DNA of 64,000 nt from Paenibacillus allorhizosphaerae (GTDB lineage: Bacteria > Bacillota > Bacilli > Paenibacillales > NBRC-103111), in assembly GCF_910594985.1 (NCBI RefSeq), contig NZ_CAJVCE010000001.1, forward strand, positions 662,319 through 726,318, read 5' to 3'. The position numbers and the translations under genes are program-made. Below, piece after piece: positions 25,648-34,686 of this stretch (position 1 is its first letter; every line of letters starts with the position of its first letter). The notes beneath the pieces are model-generated. The model worked only from the letters and a program-made list of their open reading frames with translations, ran no database searches and was not told the origin of the DNA.

Positions 25648-27207
25648 CTACAACCCCTTCACGGCACCCGGCTTTACGTCGCCCGCCAGCCTGAGCGTCG
25701 CCGCCGCTTCCCCGAGCTTCGAGTCCGAGAATTGAATGCCTTCCGATTTCGAACCGGATACGGAAGCAAACAGATCGGCTTGCCCCGCCGTGCCGCATTC
25801 CCGGAACGTCACGTTCCGGCTGTCCGTAATGTCCCACACCGTGCCGGACTTCGGCAGTACCGTCACCCGTTCGAACACGATATCCGCCGCATTCTTACAC
25901 TCAACGCCGTGATCCGCCTGGATCAGGACGTTATGGAACGACAGATGCCGTATCGGCATTTCCGGAAGCCCCTTCAGTTCAATGGCCGTACCGGCTCCGA
26001 CACAGTGCACGTCCTCGATGTCCATGCCGCGGAATACGGGCGTCTCTTCCGAAACGGGCACTTCGCTCGTATCGCGCTGTTTTTGCTCGTAAAACATATT
26101 AAAGCTGATCGCCGCACCGCCGATATCTTTCATGCGGATATTGCGGATACGAATATGCTCCACGACGCCGCCGCGGCCTCGGGTGCTCTTGAAGCGAAGC
26201 CCGCAATCGGTGCCGACGAACTCGCAATCGGAAATGTCCATATACCGCGCGCCGCCGGACATTTCGCTGCCGATAACGAAGCCGCCGTGTCCGTGAAACA
26301 CCGTGCAGCGCCGCACCGTGACATATTCGACCGGTTTGCCGAGCAGCCGGCCTTCCTTGTTCTTCCCGGATTTCATGCAGATTGCGTCGTCCCCGACGTC
26401 AAACGCGCTGTCTTCGACCAGTGCATGGCGGCAAGATTCCAAATCCAGCCCGTCGCCGTTCTGGGAATACCATGGATTGCGAACGGTCACGCGGCGGATC
26501 GTTATATGTTCAGAGTCGAACAAATGCAGGTTCCATCCGGGTGAATTTTGGAACGTCGGACTATCTAACAAAATGTGCTTGCAGCCTCTGAGACTGAGCA
26601 GCACCGGCCGTAAATACGATCGGTACGGAACATAATCGTCCGGATTGTGATTCCCCGACGCGGTCAGCTCCGCAACTGCCTTTGCCCCCTGCATCGCTCC
26701 TTCGTTCGGCCACCAAATTCCGGTTTCTTGGTCGACCGCTCCTCCGGAGCGAAGCAGCGCATTCCACTGAATTTCCGTCATTTTGAATCGTTTGACCGGT
26801 CTCCAGGCGTCCCCGTTGCCGTCAAATATCCCTTCACCTGTAATCGCGACATGCTCCAGCCCGGTTCCGTGCAACGGAGGCGTAGACCTTACCGCTTGAT
26901 TCCCTTCCCAGCGGGATACGATCAGCGGGTAATCCTCGGCGTTCGGGCTGAACGTAACGAGTGCGCCGCGCTCGGCGTGCAGCTCAACGTAGCTTTTCAG
27001 CCCGATCGGGCCGGTAAGCCATATACCTGGCGGGATGACGACTTTTCCTCCTCCGGCCGCTGCGCAAGCATCGATCGCACATGCGAAAGCTGCGGTGTTT
27101 ATCGTGATTCCGTCCCCGACAGCGCCGTAATCGGTAATATGAAATTCTGCCTTCGGAATTCGCGGAAGCCGAACCTCGGGCATTTGGAAAGACGGGACAG
27201 CAAGCAT
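25648..27207 (-). CDS. GH28 polygalacturonase (exo-type likely)
   Basis: 519 residues from ATG 27207 with AGGGAGG upstream. Pectin-lyase-like beta-helix. GH28 motifs are NGDGLDLES (NxD region), GDDAICMKSG (two catalytic Asp), GHGGFVIGSEMSGG (catalytic His) and GLRFKSTRGRGG (substrate-binding Arg-x-Lys). No signal peptide is visible, so it may act in the cytoplasm on imported oligosaccharides, as many bacterial exo-polygalacturonases of this length do. It is first in the operon GH28 - CE8 - binding lipoprotein - GH105. Confidence 0.93.
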   Translation of the reverse strand: MLAVPSFQMPEVRLPRIPKAEFHITDYGAVGDGITINTAAFACAIDACAAAGGGKVVIPPGIWLTGPIGLKSYVELHAERGALVTFSPNAEDYPLIVSRWEGNQAVRSTPPLHGTGLEHVAITGEGIFDGNGDAWRPVKRFKMTEIQWNALLRSGGAVDQETGIWWPNEGAMQGAKAVAELTASGNHNPDDYVPYRSYLRPVLLSLRGCKHILLDSPTFQNSPGWNLHLFDSEHITIRRVTVRNPWYSQNGDGLDLESCRHALVEDSAFDVGDDAICMKSGKNKEGRLLGKPVEYVTVRRCTVFHGHGGFVIGSEMSGGARYMDISDCEFVGTDCGLRFKSTRGRGGVVEHIRIRNIRMKDIGGAAISFNMFYEQKQRDTSEVPVSEETPVFRGMDIEDVHCVGAGTAIELKGLPEMPIRHLSFHNVLIQADHGVECKNAADIVFERVTVLPKSGTVWDITDSRNVTFRECGTAGQADLFASVSGSKSEGIQFSDSKLGEAAATLRLAGDVKPGAVKGL

Positions 27208-27359
27208 CGTGGAGTTCCTCCCTTTTCTGTTATCCGCTTTCATTGTAGGTCAATTTTTTATTAAAATCTTTACTGCTTATTGTCATTTCGCCGCAATTAT
27301 TTCAAATACTTGTTCATTTTCCACCGGCGATTCGGAACATGGATACGGAAGCGATTCAC

Positions 27360-27401
27360 AAAAAAAAGCGACAATCGCTTCTCGAACAGAAACGTTGTCG
27401 C
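27360..27401 (-). terminator. Rho-independent terminator after the GerAB-like gene
   Basis: On the minus strand GCGACAA...TTGTCGC forms a 7-bp stem followed directly by eight T residues, 20 bp after the stop codon of the permease gene. Confidence 0.82.
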
Positions 27402-27421
27402 AAATTCCGGGGTCCGCCAAA

Positions 27422-28543
27422 TTATGTTTTGGAGCTATTGTTATTGTTTTTTTTGAGTGCGACGATGAGCAGAATCGTCGGAATGACACAGCCCGTGACC
27501 AGGCCCGTATAGCTGAGAAAGTTGCCGAAAGCGTTCAATTCACTTTGATCCTTCGGCACGAAGGAGGCCACATAAACAAACGGGGTCAGCATAAAAATCC
27601 AGTTTCTTTTGTTCATGCGCGGAAAAACGGATTGCAGACCGACAACGGCCACGTCCAGACCGATCATCGCCGTACTGATGATAGCCATAATCCATACGAC
27701 GAAAAACACGGATTCAAACCGTTCAAAGATCATGCCCAGCACTTGAATTTCGTTGTATTTCGCCAGTTCGATCGACGGGAACGGTACGTTGCTCGTCACC
27801 TCCAGTCCCAGAACCGCTATCGTAACCAAAAAGAAAACGAGGTAGAGTACAACCGGAATGCCCATGCCGATAACGGCCAGTTTCACGGGTTTCCGGGGCT
27901 GTTTCATCAGCGGGATATAAAACAGCAAAAATTCAAAGCCGACAAACGAAAACGAGCTAACCTTCACACCCTCGAGAATTTGTTTCCAACTTGACGTCCA
28001 GAAGGGCAACAATCGTTCGGTCTCGACAGATCTAATGCTCATTGCAAGAACAATGAGTGCGATCGTAATGATAATCGGCAGGAACATCAAATGAAGCCGG
28101 AATAATCCCGCCCGCTTCCCAGCCACCGCATAGATGACGACCAGCAAAAAAACAAGCGCGATCACTTCCGGAGGCGTTCGGTGAAATAAATACATCGTAG
28201 CGATTTCCGCCATCGCTCGCGTCTCGTACGATACCCACATTAAGAAGTTACCGGCCATCGCCATACAAATGAAAAAGGCCGCCGGTTTGGATAGTAAAGC
28301 AGACCCGTATGCCAGCAAGCTTTGACCGGGAAACCGGTATGCGAGCAAAATATTAATCAGACAAAACGCAATGGCGCCCAGTCCGCCGATCAGGATGGAA
28401 ATCCAACCGTCCGACGAATGCGATGTGCTCGCCACCGTATTCGGAATCGTAAGCAAGCCTACGGCAATAACCCAGGAAGGAATGGAATATAAAATTTCCC
28501 TGTAGCCTATATCATTGTCTTTGCCGTATTCAAAGGGTTTCAT
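27422..28543 (-). CDS. GerAB/ArcD/ProY-family permease
   Basis: 373 residues from ATG 28543 with GGGGGAG upstream. It has about ten hydrophobic helices with the GerAB features GYREILYSIPSWVIAVGLLTIPN at the start, a Gly/Ser-rich second helix and FEFLLFYIPLMKQPRKP in the middle. GerAB proteins are the membrane ligand-binding subunit of spore germinant receptors, within the APC transporter superfamily. No gerAA or gerAC partner is nearby, so this is an orphan that may instead transport an amino acid or related molecule. It lies 225 bp downstream of the DegT gene, behind a terminator, and so is transcribed separately. Confidence 0.85.
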   Translation of the reverse strand: MKPFEYGKDNDIGYREILYSIPSWVIAVGLLTIPNTVASTSHSSDGWISILIGGLGAIAFCLINILLAYRFPGQSLLAYGSALLSKPAAFFICMAMAGNFLMWVSYETRAMAEIATMYLFHRTPPEVIALVFLLVVIYAVAGKRAGLFRLHLMFLPIIITIALIVLAMSIRSVETERLLPFWTSSWKQILEGVKVSSFSFVGFEFLLFYIPLMKQPRKPVKLAVIGMGIPVVLYLVFFLVTIAVLGLEVTSNVPFPSIELAKYNEIQVLGMIFERFESVFFVVWIMAIISTAMIGLDVAVVGLQSVFPRMNKRNWIFMLTPFVYVASFVPKDQSELNAFGNFLSYTGLVTGCVIPTILLIVALKKNNNNSSKT

Positions 28544-28658
28544 ATTCGCTCTCCCCCTTTCGCTGTTTCCCCGAAACGCATTGAATCCGGTACGATATAG
28601 TTTTCCCATTTTTCCCATTCCATAAGCGGATCGGATAAACACAGGCTTGCCCAAACAT

Positions 28659-28690
28659 AAAAAGGCAGGTGCCTTGTTCGGCAGCCTGCC
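28659..28690 (-). terminator. Rho-independent terminator of the aminotransferase operon
   Basis: On the minus strand GGCAGGCTGCC...GGCACCTGCC folds into a stem with an internal mismatch, followed by TTTTTATGTTT. It lies 78 bp beyond the stop of the second DegT gene. Confidence 0.7.
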
Positions 28691-28768
28691 CATCCATTGC
28701 AGAAGGAGTTCTCTTTCAGCAGCTATCAAAAAAATCACTTCTATAAGCAATATGCGTTTTTTCGCACG

Positions 28769-30010
28769 TTACCGGCTGTAATATTCCGCAACCTTCCGGA
28801 TGGCTTGAACGGTCTCTTCCAAATCCTGTTCGGTATAAAACTCATTGACCGGCAGGCGTACCGCCGTCTCCAAGATCGTTTCCGCCACCGGACACAACCC
28901 CTGCTCGTAAGAGGCCGTCGACAATTCAAACGGAAAATGACTGTTTAAATAAGCTTGCTTGTTCTGAAACAACGGCTGCATATAGACGACCTTCGGAATG
29001 TAGCCGGCTGAATTCGGAATGCCTTCCGCGGCCAGCGCCTTGGAAAACTCGTTACGCGTGCAGCTGAGCTTCGCCTCGTCCACCCGCAGCATATAGAACC
29101 AATAGGAACTCCAGGCATCCTCTGTAATGCGGTGCGGCTCAATCCCCGGCAAGTCTCGAATGCCTTCCGTCAGCCGGTCGCCGTACCGGTGCCGCTGCTC
29201 GCATATCCACGGCAGCTTCTTCAATTGGGCGATGCCGACCGCCCCCTGAAGCTCCGTCATCCGATAATTCGGCGCCAAATACGTCAAGTCGCGAGATACC
29301 GCGTCGCCAAACCGCTGATAGTTTTTATCGGCGAAGGCATGGGCGACATAGTAATCGGCCTCGCTGCCGGAGTTGACGGTTACGATGCCCCCGTCGCCGG
29401 TCGACATATGCTTAAAGTCGTTCGTGCTGAAGCACCCATAATCACCGATCGTGCCGGCGAGCCGTCCTTTGTACCGGGTAAGATAGCTTTGCGCGCAATC
29501 TTCGATCACTTTCAGGCCGTGCCTGCGCGCGATATCCATGATCGCATCCATATCGCAAGGATTGCCGGCCAAATGTACGGCAACGATCGCTTTCGTTTTG
29601 TCCGTAATGCGCGCCTCTACGGATTTCGGGTCCATGTTGTACGTATGCGGGTCCAGGTCCGCAAAGACCGGAATTGCGTTTTGATATAAAATGCCGACAA
29701 TCGTCCCCTGATCCGTAATCGGGCTCGTAATGACTTCGTCTCCGACGCTGATCCCGGCTGCGCCGAGGGCGACGTGGATCGCCGCCGTCCCCGAAGAAAC
29801 GGCTACGCTGTATTGGACGCCGTACAATTCGTTGAAATCGTGCAGAAATTGCTTTACTTTTTTGCCGCCGTGATAAAACAACGTGTTTTGCTCGAGTGCC
29901 TCAAGCAGCTCCTTCGCTTCCTCAAGCCCGAATCGCTTGCCTTTGCCGAACGGCGACGTTTTGGCTTTCGCCCCTCCATGCAGCGCCAGCTTACGCTCCC
30001 GGTTTTCCAT
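28769..30010 (-). CDS. DegT/DnrJ/EryC1/StrS-family PLP enzyme (copy 2)
   Basis: 413 residues. PLP fold-type I enzyme of the sugar-aminotransferase family: LALHGGAKAK start, SVAVSSGTAAIHVALGAAGI cofactor region, VIEDCAQSY with the PLP-contacting Asp, and a lysine in STNDFKHMSTGDGG at the Schiff-base position. Members transaminate keto-sugars or are AHBA-synthase-like or dehydratases. It lies 34 bp after a second, diverged DegT gene. The GDGG in place of the usual GEGG and the loss of the common HP before the lysine mark it as a distinct subfamily. Confidence 0.87.
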   Translation of the reverse strand: MENRERKLALHGGAKAKTSPFGKGKRFGLEEAKELLEALEQNTLFYHGGKKVKQFLHDFNELYGVQYSVAVSSGTAAIHVALGAAGISVGDEVITSPITDQGTIVGILYQNAIPVFADLDPHTYNMDPKSVEARITDKTKAIVAVHLAGNPCDMDAIMDIARRHGLKVIEDCAQSYLTRYKGRLAGTIGDYGCFSTNDFKHMSTGDGGIVTVNSGSEADYYVAHAFADKNYQRFGDAVSRDLTYLAPNYRMTELQGAVGIAQLKKLPWICEQRHRYGDRLTEGIRDLPGIEPHRITEDAWSSYWFYMLRVDEAKLSCTRNEFSKALAAEGIPNSAGYIPKVVYMQPLFQNKQAYLNSHFPFELSTASYEQGLCPVAETILETAVRLPVNEFYTEQDLEETVQAIRKVAEYYSR

Positions 30011-30044
30011 CCCGATCCCTCCCTGCCCCTGTACGAATTCGTAA

Positions 30045-31313
30045 TTATACCTGAACGAAAAAGTGCTTATATACTTTTACGATGCCTTCCACGATTTCGC
30101 GAGCATCCTGATCCGTCAGCGTCGGGCTGACGGGCAAATAGACGGTTCGCGGTATCAAATCGACCGCATTCGGACACATGTGTTCCGTATAGACGACCGG
30201 CTGTTCGAACGGGTAATTGAACGGAAAGCTGTCTTTCTCCGCCGTCCGCTGATGGAACAGCTGCGGAATCATATAAACGGGTTTGCCGCCGTACAATATA
30301 TACACGCCGATTCGCTCCGCATGGAGCGCCTTCACAAACTGCTGCGCCGCTTCGGCGGAAGGCAAAATCATGCCGAGATTCGAACCGATATCGCCGTCAG
30401 GATCCGCCAGCTTACGGAACTTCATCGTCGGCAGCTCCGCCGCAAGCGATTCCCGGATGAATCCGCATTGCTTCTTCATCGCGGCAACGATGCCGTCCAG
30501 CTTGTTCCACTGCTCTACCATGACCGCTCCCGTCAATTCGCTCATCCGGTAATTTTGGCCGATAAACGCGTTCGTTTCTTCGGGAGAATCCATGTCGTAA
30601 CGGGCTTTTTGCCGGAACATCCCTTGGTCGTGGTAGCGCACCGCCCTGTCGAATAACTGGGGATCGCGCGTCACGAGGGCGCCGCCTTCTCCCGCCGTTA
30701 TGATTTTGTTCATTTGGAAGCTGAACACGCCGATATCTCCGATCGTGCCGGTGTACGATCCTTTATATTTCGCGCCGCACGACTGTGCGACATCTTCGAT
30801 GACATACAGGCCGTGCTTGCGCGCAAAAGCCATGACCGGGTCCATATCGACGGGATTGCCGAGAATGGAAACGGCGATGATGGCCTTCACTTCATCGTCC
30901 ATGACCCGCTCGAGATCGCGCGGATCGAGGTTCAGGCTTTCGTCGACATCGACGAACACCGGCACGGCTCCCGCGCAGACGACGGCGCCTGGTGTCGCGA
31001 GGAACGTCTTGGCGGGGACGATCACTTTATCCCCGTAACCGATACCTAGCGCTTTCAGCGCTACGATCAAGGCGGCGGTGCAGGACGTAACGCCGAGCAC
31101 GTAAGGGACACCGAGGTCTCTCGCCATCGTCTCTTCCAGCGTTTGAACCGACTGCTGCATACCGGGCCCGTAATACCGGAACGGGGACCGGGCGAGTATC
31201 GTTTTGGACGCTTGCTCCGCCTCTTCCGTTCCCATTACCGAAGCGCCGGGATAGTTCGGAGGCAGCGGCTTGCTGCGCGCGGGTGTACCACCTTCAATGG
31301 CCAGTTTGGACAT
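30045..31313 (-). CDS. DegT/DnrJ/EryC1/StrS-family PLP enzyme (copy 1)
   Basis: 422 residues from ATG 31313, which has AGAGAGG nine bases upstream. It begins KLAIEGGTPARSKPLPPNYPGA, typical of the family. VLGVTSCTAALIVALKALGI is the cofactor loop, VIEDVAQSCGAKYKG carries the PLP-contacting Asp, and SFQMNKIITAGEGG holds the Schiff-base Lys. The first 20 bases overlap the 3' end of the upstream deacetylase-like gene, so the three genes form one unit. Two non-identical DegT enzymes side by side suggest two sequential transaminations or a heteromer. Confidence 0.88.
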   Translation of the reverse strand: MSKLAIEGGTPARSKPLPPNYPGASVMGTEEAEQASKTILARSPFRYYGPGMQQSVQTLEETMARDLGVPYVLGVTSCTAALIVALKALGIGYGDKVIVPAKTFLATPGAVVCAGAVPVFVDVDESLNLDPRDLERVMDDEVKAIIAVSILGNPVDMDPVMAFARKHGLYVIEDVAQSCGAKYKGSYTGTIGDIGVFSFQMNKIITAGEGGALVTRDPQLFDRAVRYHDQGMFRQKARYDMDSPEETNAFIGQNYRMSELTGAVMVEQWNKLDGIVAAMKKQCGFIRESLAAELPTMKFRKLADPDGDIGSNLGMILPSAEAAQQFVKALHAERIGVYILYGGKPVYMIPQLFHQRTAEKDSFPFNYPFEQPVVYTEHMCPNAVDLIPRTVYLPVSPTLTDQDAREIVEGIVKVYKHFFVQV

Positions 31314-33036
31314 GCAAATCATCCTCTCTTTCGATAGATCCGGCTTCGGAACGAAGCGGTCTTTTTACGCAAACGACGCCGAAATGCAATTCCGTGCCTT
31401 CTTCCTTCTCCGCCGTTCCATGGGGCACGGGAACCCAGGCCACTGCGCCGGCAGGAATAGACTGCCCGGCCACTTGTACGGCTCCCTGATCGTCCAGGCC
31501 GGTAATGTTCAGCTTTCTGCGTGCACGCTGCCAATCGTTGATCTGTTTGCCCGTCCAGAATACGAATCCGTGCTTCCTCGCTTCGGATACGACGCGGCGC
31601 AGTGCGTTTCGCACAGACTCCTGCTTATAAATATGAATCTGGTGGAACAGAAAATGCGCAACCCCGTTTACGCCGGCGACCCCGTTCAAAAACGGAGCAA
31701 TGACGCTGCTGTCGGCCCAATGGTCGGATAAGTCCAGATCCTGCGTCAAAAAGCCGATTTCAAGCACGTCGTAACTACGATTTCGGTCGTTCGACCAAGC
31801 GATCGGAACATACGGATGGCAGGTGCCGAATAAAAAACCGACGTTGCCTTTCTTGCTCGGCCCTCTCGTTTGATCGCTCTGAATGCCGTGTGCCTCGCAA
31901 AAGGCGAACAGCTCGCCCCAGCCCTCAAAGCGCGTGTAATGATTCTTATTGGAGGCGACTTCGGTCAGCTCCGCCGCTTCCGTCAGCCATGCGAATTGGC
32001 GGGCGAATTCCTCGGCGCCCCACCGGCCTTTCTGCGATTCAAGCGCATTGTAATGAAAAGCGAGCTCGTGACCGTCGCTCTTGATTTGCTCGTACACCGG
32101 CTTACTGTATCCGGGCTCCAGCATGCACCACGACGATTGAACGCCGACCTCCTTCATCAGCTCCAGCGTTGCCTGCGCGTACTCGTCCTTGTTGCCGTCG
32201 CTGTCATGAGAGATCATCGCGACGCGGTCGACGCCTTCCGGCCAGCAGCCGATGAACGGCAGCGTCAATCCTTTTCCGGCGGCGAGCCGCAGCAAATGGC
32301 CGATGACGATTTCGCGCCAGTAATCGGCATAGGGATAGGCAAAGTAGGGCACGCCGGTCTCCGTCGTCTTCCGGTCCCATTCCCAATCCATCGCCGTCTG
32401 ATCGTCCGCTTTCAATATTCCGTCGTTGAGCGGAGCGCTTCCGTCGGGTGCAGGCGCGCCGTCTTCGAGCACGGGCATGCCTCCCTGCTGCAGCCGGACG
32501 ATCGTATCGATCACGTCGACGGCGAAGCGGTCGAGCGAGCCGGCGCCGATCCGGAAGCTGTGCCGCGCCGCGCCGGCGCTTACGCCGTTCGGTTGCGAGA
32601 CGGCAATGGTCCCGAACTCGCTGCAAGCCGCAGGCTCCTTGTCTTCACGCCACGGCTGCGCCCGAAGAAACCGTACGGCTTCGGCCTTCGAATAATGTTC
32701 TCCCCACATGGCATACCCCGCCCCGACAGGACTGGCCGAGGCATAGCCCAGCTTGGAGGCAAGCGCATTCACACCGCCGTAAGAAATCAACGACCCGCCC
32801 TGCTCGGCGTAATCCCACAGGACGGAAACGGTATGCTCGCTTTCTTCCGTCAACGCCGCAATTACAATGTCGTATGGCCGCTGCTTCAACTGTTCAACAT
32901 CTTCAAGCCATTCAAACGGAATGCCTGCGTCGTTCAACAGTTCGCCCACGTAACGATCAAATGCATTCAACCCGTAATGCCACCGGCGCTCCGCTGCTTT
33001 GCGATCAAAGAGCACCCCTAGTCGGGCCATTTTCAT
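31294..33036 (-). CDS. Two-part protein: glutamine-amidotransferase-like N-terminus and polysaccharide-deacetylase-like C-terminus
   Basis: 580 residues from ATG 33036 with GGAGGGG nine bases upstream; no signal peptide. Residues about 1-210 (ARLGVLFD, YDIVIAALTEES, EQGGSLISYGGVNALA) look like a flavodoxin/class I glutamine-amidotransferase-like fold, as found in ThuA or beta-galactosidase trimerisation domains. Residues about 280-530 resemble NodB/polysaccharide deacetylases: VAMISHDSDGNK (metal Asp/His motif), GHELAFHYNAL (HxxxH-like) and HQIHIYKQESV. The catalytic identity is not proven; it may be a non-standard carbohydrate esterase or a binding protein. It is first in the unit with two DegT genes and divergent from the GntR-SBP regulator. 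Confidence 0.65.
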   Translation of the reverse strand: MKMARLGVLFDRKAAERRWHYGLNAFDRYVGELLNDAGIPFEWLEDVEQLKQRPYDIVIAALTEESEHTVSVLWDYAEQGGSLISYGGVNALASKLGYASASPVGAGYAMWGEHYSKAEAVRFLRAQPWREDKEPAACSEFGTIAVSQPNGVSAGAARHSFRIGAGSLDRFAVDVIDTIVRLQQGGMPVLEDGAPAPDGSAPLNDGILKADDQTAMDWEWDRKTTETGVPYFAYPYADYWREIVIGHLLRLAAGKGLTLPFIGCWPEGVDRVAMISHDSDGNKDEYAQATLELMKEVGVQSSWCMLEPGYSKPVYEQIKSDGHELAFHYNALESQKGRWGAEEFARQFAWLTEAAELTEVASNKNHYTRFEGWGELFAFCEAHGIQSDQTRGPSKKGNVGFLFGTCHPYVPIAWSNDRNRSYDVLEIGFLTQDLDLSDHWADSSVIAPFLNGVAGVNGVAHFLFHQIHIYKQESVRNALRRVVSEARKHGFVFWTGKQINDWQRARRKLNITGLDDQGAVQVAGQSIPAGAVAWVPVPHGTAEKEEGTELHFGVVCVKRPLRSEAGSIEREDDLHVQTGH

Positions 33037-33234
33037 GGAAACCATCCCCTCCAGTTGCTGTTATGAATTAAATATATGTATCATACTTGTATTATATTTT
33101 AATTCGCCATGAAATACCATATGTAACCGCAAAAAAATCGGATGCCTGTGTATTTCGCCCCCTTTCCGTTTATATTCGCTTGGATCTGATATATAATGAG
33201 TCATATTTACTAATAGAATGGAAGAATGATCGAT

Positions 33235-34611
33235 ATGAGACGCGAAAATGAATTTCGGTATACGAAGCTTGCCAATATTTTGCGCGAGCAAATTTTATCC
33301 GGCTATATTAAGCCCGGCGAATATTTGCTGTCCGAGAACGAACTATGCAAACATTACAGCATGAGCCGCACTTCGGTTCGAAAGTCGCTCGACCAGCTGC
33401 TAAAGGATCGTCTGATCGTCAAAAAAGTCGGGCAAGGCACGGTCGTGTCTCCCGATCTTGTCGTTCCCGTCAGCGAGCGCAAGGTGCTGCGCGTGCTCGC
33501 CACCTCTCCATCCCATTTTGCCGACAGCTGCATGCAGCACATTATCGATGTGTTTCAGCAAAAATACAGTCACGTCGACGTGAAATTCATGAGCTTTCCG
33601 ACGCTCGATTTCTGGGAGTCGATCCGTGCCAGCAGCGACATGGGGCTGCAGCCCGACGTTATTTTTGCCGGGGACCGGCAGTGCCTCGAATCCGATCTGG
33701 GGCAGGACGCCTTCCTTGATCTGCAAGGGCCGCTTGAACAAAGCTTGCAAGCGATGTACCCTCGAATGGCAGGAGCGTTTCGTCAGGGGCAAGCGGTCAT
33801 CGCCGCGCCGGTCACTTTCTCCACTGTCTACTTGGCGTATAACCCGCAGTTGTTTGATGCATACGGCGTCGAAAGGCCGGGCCCGAACTGGACGCGGGAT
33901 GATTTTGTCGAAGCGGCCCGCAAGCTGACCGTAGATACGGATGGAGACGGCATTGTCGATCAATATGGTTTTTCCGTGAATTCATCTTTTAACCGCTGGC
34001 CCGTCATTGCGCTGCAGAATGGCGTACGGTTCGACAACGCAGACGATAAAGAGCCGCTTATCCGGACGCTTACCTTTATTCACGATCTTCTGTACCGATA
34101 CCGGGTCGCTACGAACTCCGCCAAATTTCTGCGAAACTCCGATGCTTTCGTTCGCGGCAAATCCGGCATGGTGCTGACCACCTCGATCGAGCTGGCCGGA
34201 TGGCGTAACGATCAGCTTGATTTTGAGGCGCAGGTGGCTCCCCTGCCGTTCGGAGAGGAGAAGGCGACGCTGCTGATCGCCAATGCGTTCATGATCCCAT
34301 CCCGCTGCAGCGACCCGGAGCTGGCCGTAGAATTCGTGCGAACCGCGCTCGATCCGGGGCTGCAGGAGTCGATCGGCCGAAGCTCTCAATTTTTATCCGT
34401 GCTCCGAACGGTCAATGAGGAGCTGTGGGACAAAGAGACGCTCGAGTCGCTCAACATTAAGGACGACCGGATCGAAAACAGCCATTTCCTGTTTGAAATG
34501 ATTCCCGATTCGAGCCGGATCGAAGAGCTCGATGCGGCGCTCGGCTTGTATTGGGCAGGACTTGAATCGGCGAATGCCGCGGCCGAACGGTTGCTCCGCA
34601 AGCAAGGCTAG
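33235..34611 (+). CDS. GntR-family regulator fused to a solute-binding-protein domain
   Basis: 458 residues. The start at ATG 33235 has GGAAG ten bases upstream; ATG 33226 is too close to it. Residues 1-75 are a GntR winged helix (YTKLANILREQIL, YLLSENELCKHYSMSRTSVRKSLDQLL, VKKVGQGTVV). From about residue 85 the protein looks like a family 1 sugar-binding protein (LRVLATSPSHFADSC, VYLAYNPQLFDAYGV, DTDGDGIVDQYGFSVNS) without signal peptide or lipobox. It is therefore a cytoplasmic repressor that probably senses a sugar through a captured transport-protein fold, in place of the usual UTRA domain. It is divergent from the deacetylase/DegT unit, its likely target. Confidence 0.87.
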   Translation: MRRENEFRYTKLANILREQILSGYIKPGEYLLSENELCKHYSMSRTSVRKSLDQLLKDRLIVKKVGQGTVVSPDLVVPVSERKVLRVLATSPSHFADSCMQHIIDVFQQKYSHVDVKFMSFPTLDFWESIRASSDMGLQPDVIFAGDRQCLESDLGQDAFLDLQGPLEQSLQAMYPRMAGAFRQGQAVIAAPVTFSTVYLAYNPQLFDAYGVERPGPNWTRDDFVEAARKLTVDTDGDGIVDQYGFSVNSSFNRWPVIALQNGVRFDNADDKEPLIRTLTFIHDLLYRYRVATNSAKFLRNSDAFVRGKSGMVLTTSIELAGWRNDQLDFEAQVAPLPFGEEKATLLIANAFMIPSRCSDPELAVEFVRTALDPGLQESIGRSSQFLSVLRTVNEELWDKETLESLNIKDDRIENSHFLFEMIPDSSRIEELDAALGLYWAGLESANAAAERLLRKQG

Positions 34612-34686
34612 GCAGCGGTATGCAGAAAAAGCTGGAGTCCTCCAACAACATGTTCCATTACAGGCTCCGGAGGAAGGAAGTAAGCG

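Noticed and set aside
27208..27421. Single operon from the GerAB-like gene through the pectin genes
   Set aside because: A stem with eight T residues at 27360-27401 ends the permease transcript, so the pectin genes should have their own promoter.
31870..33021. A 383-codon plus-strand frame opposite the deacetylase-like gene
   Set aside because: Arg/His-rich with no motif, and overlaps a gene in an obvious operon; antisense shadow.
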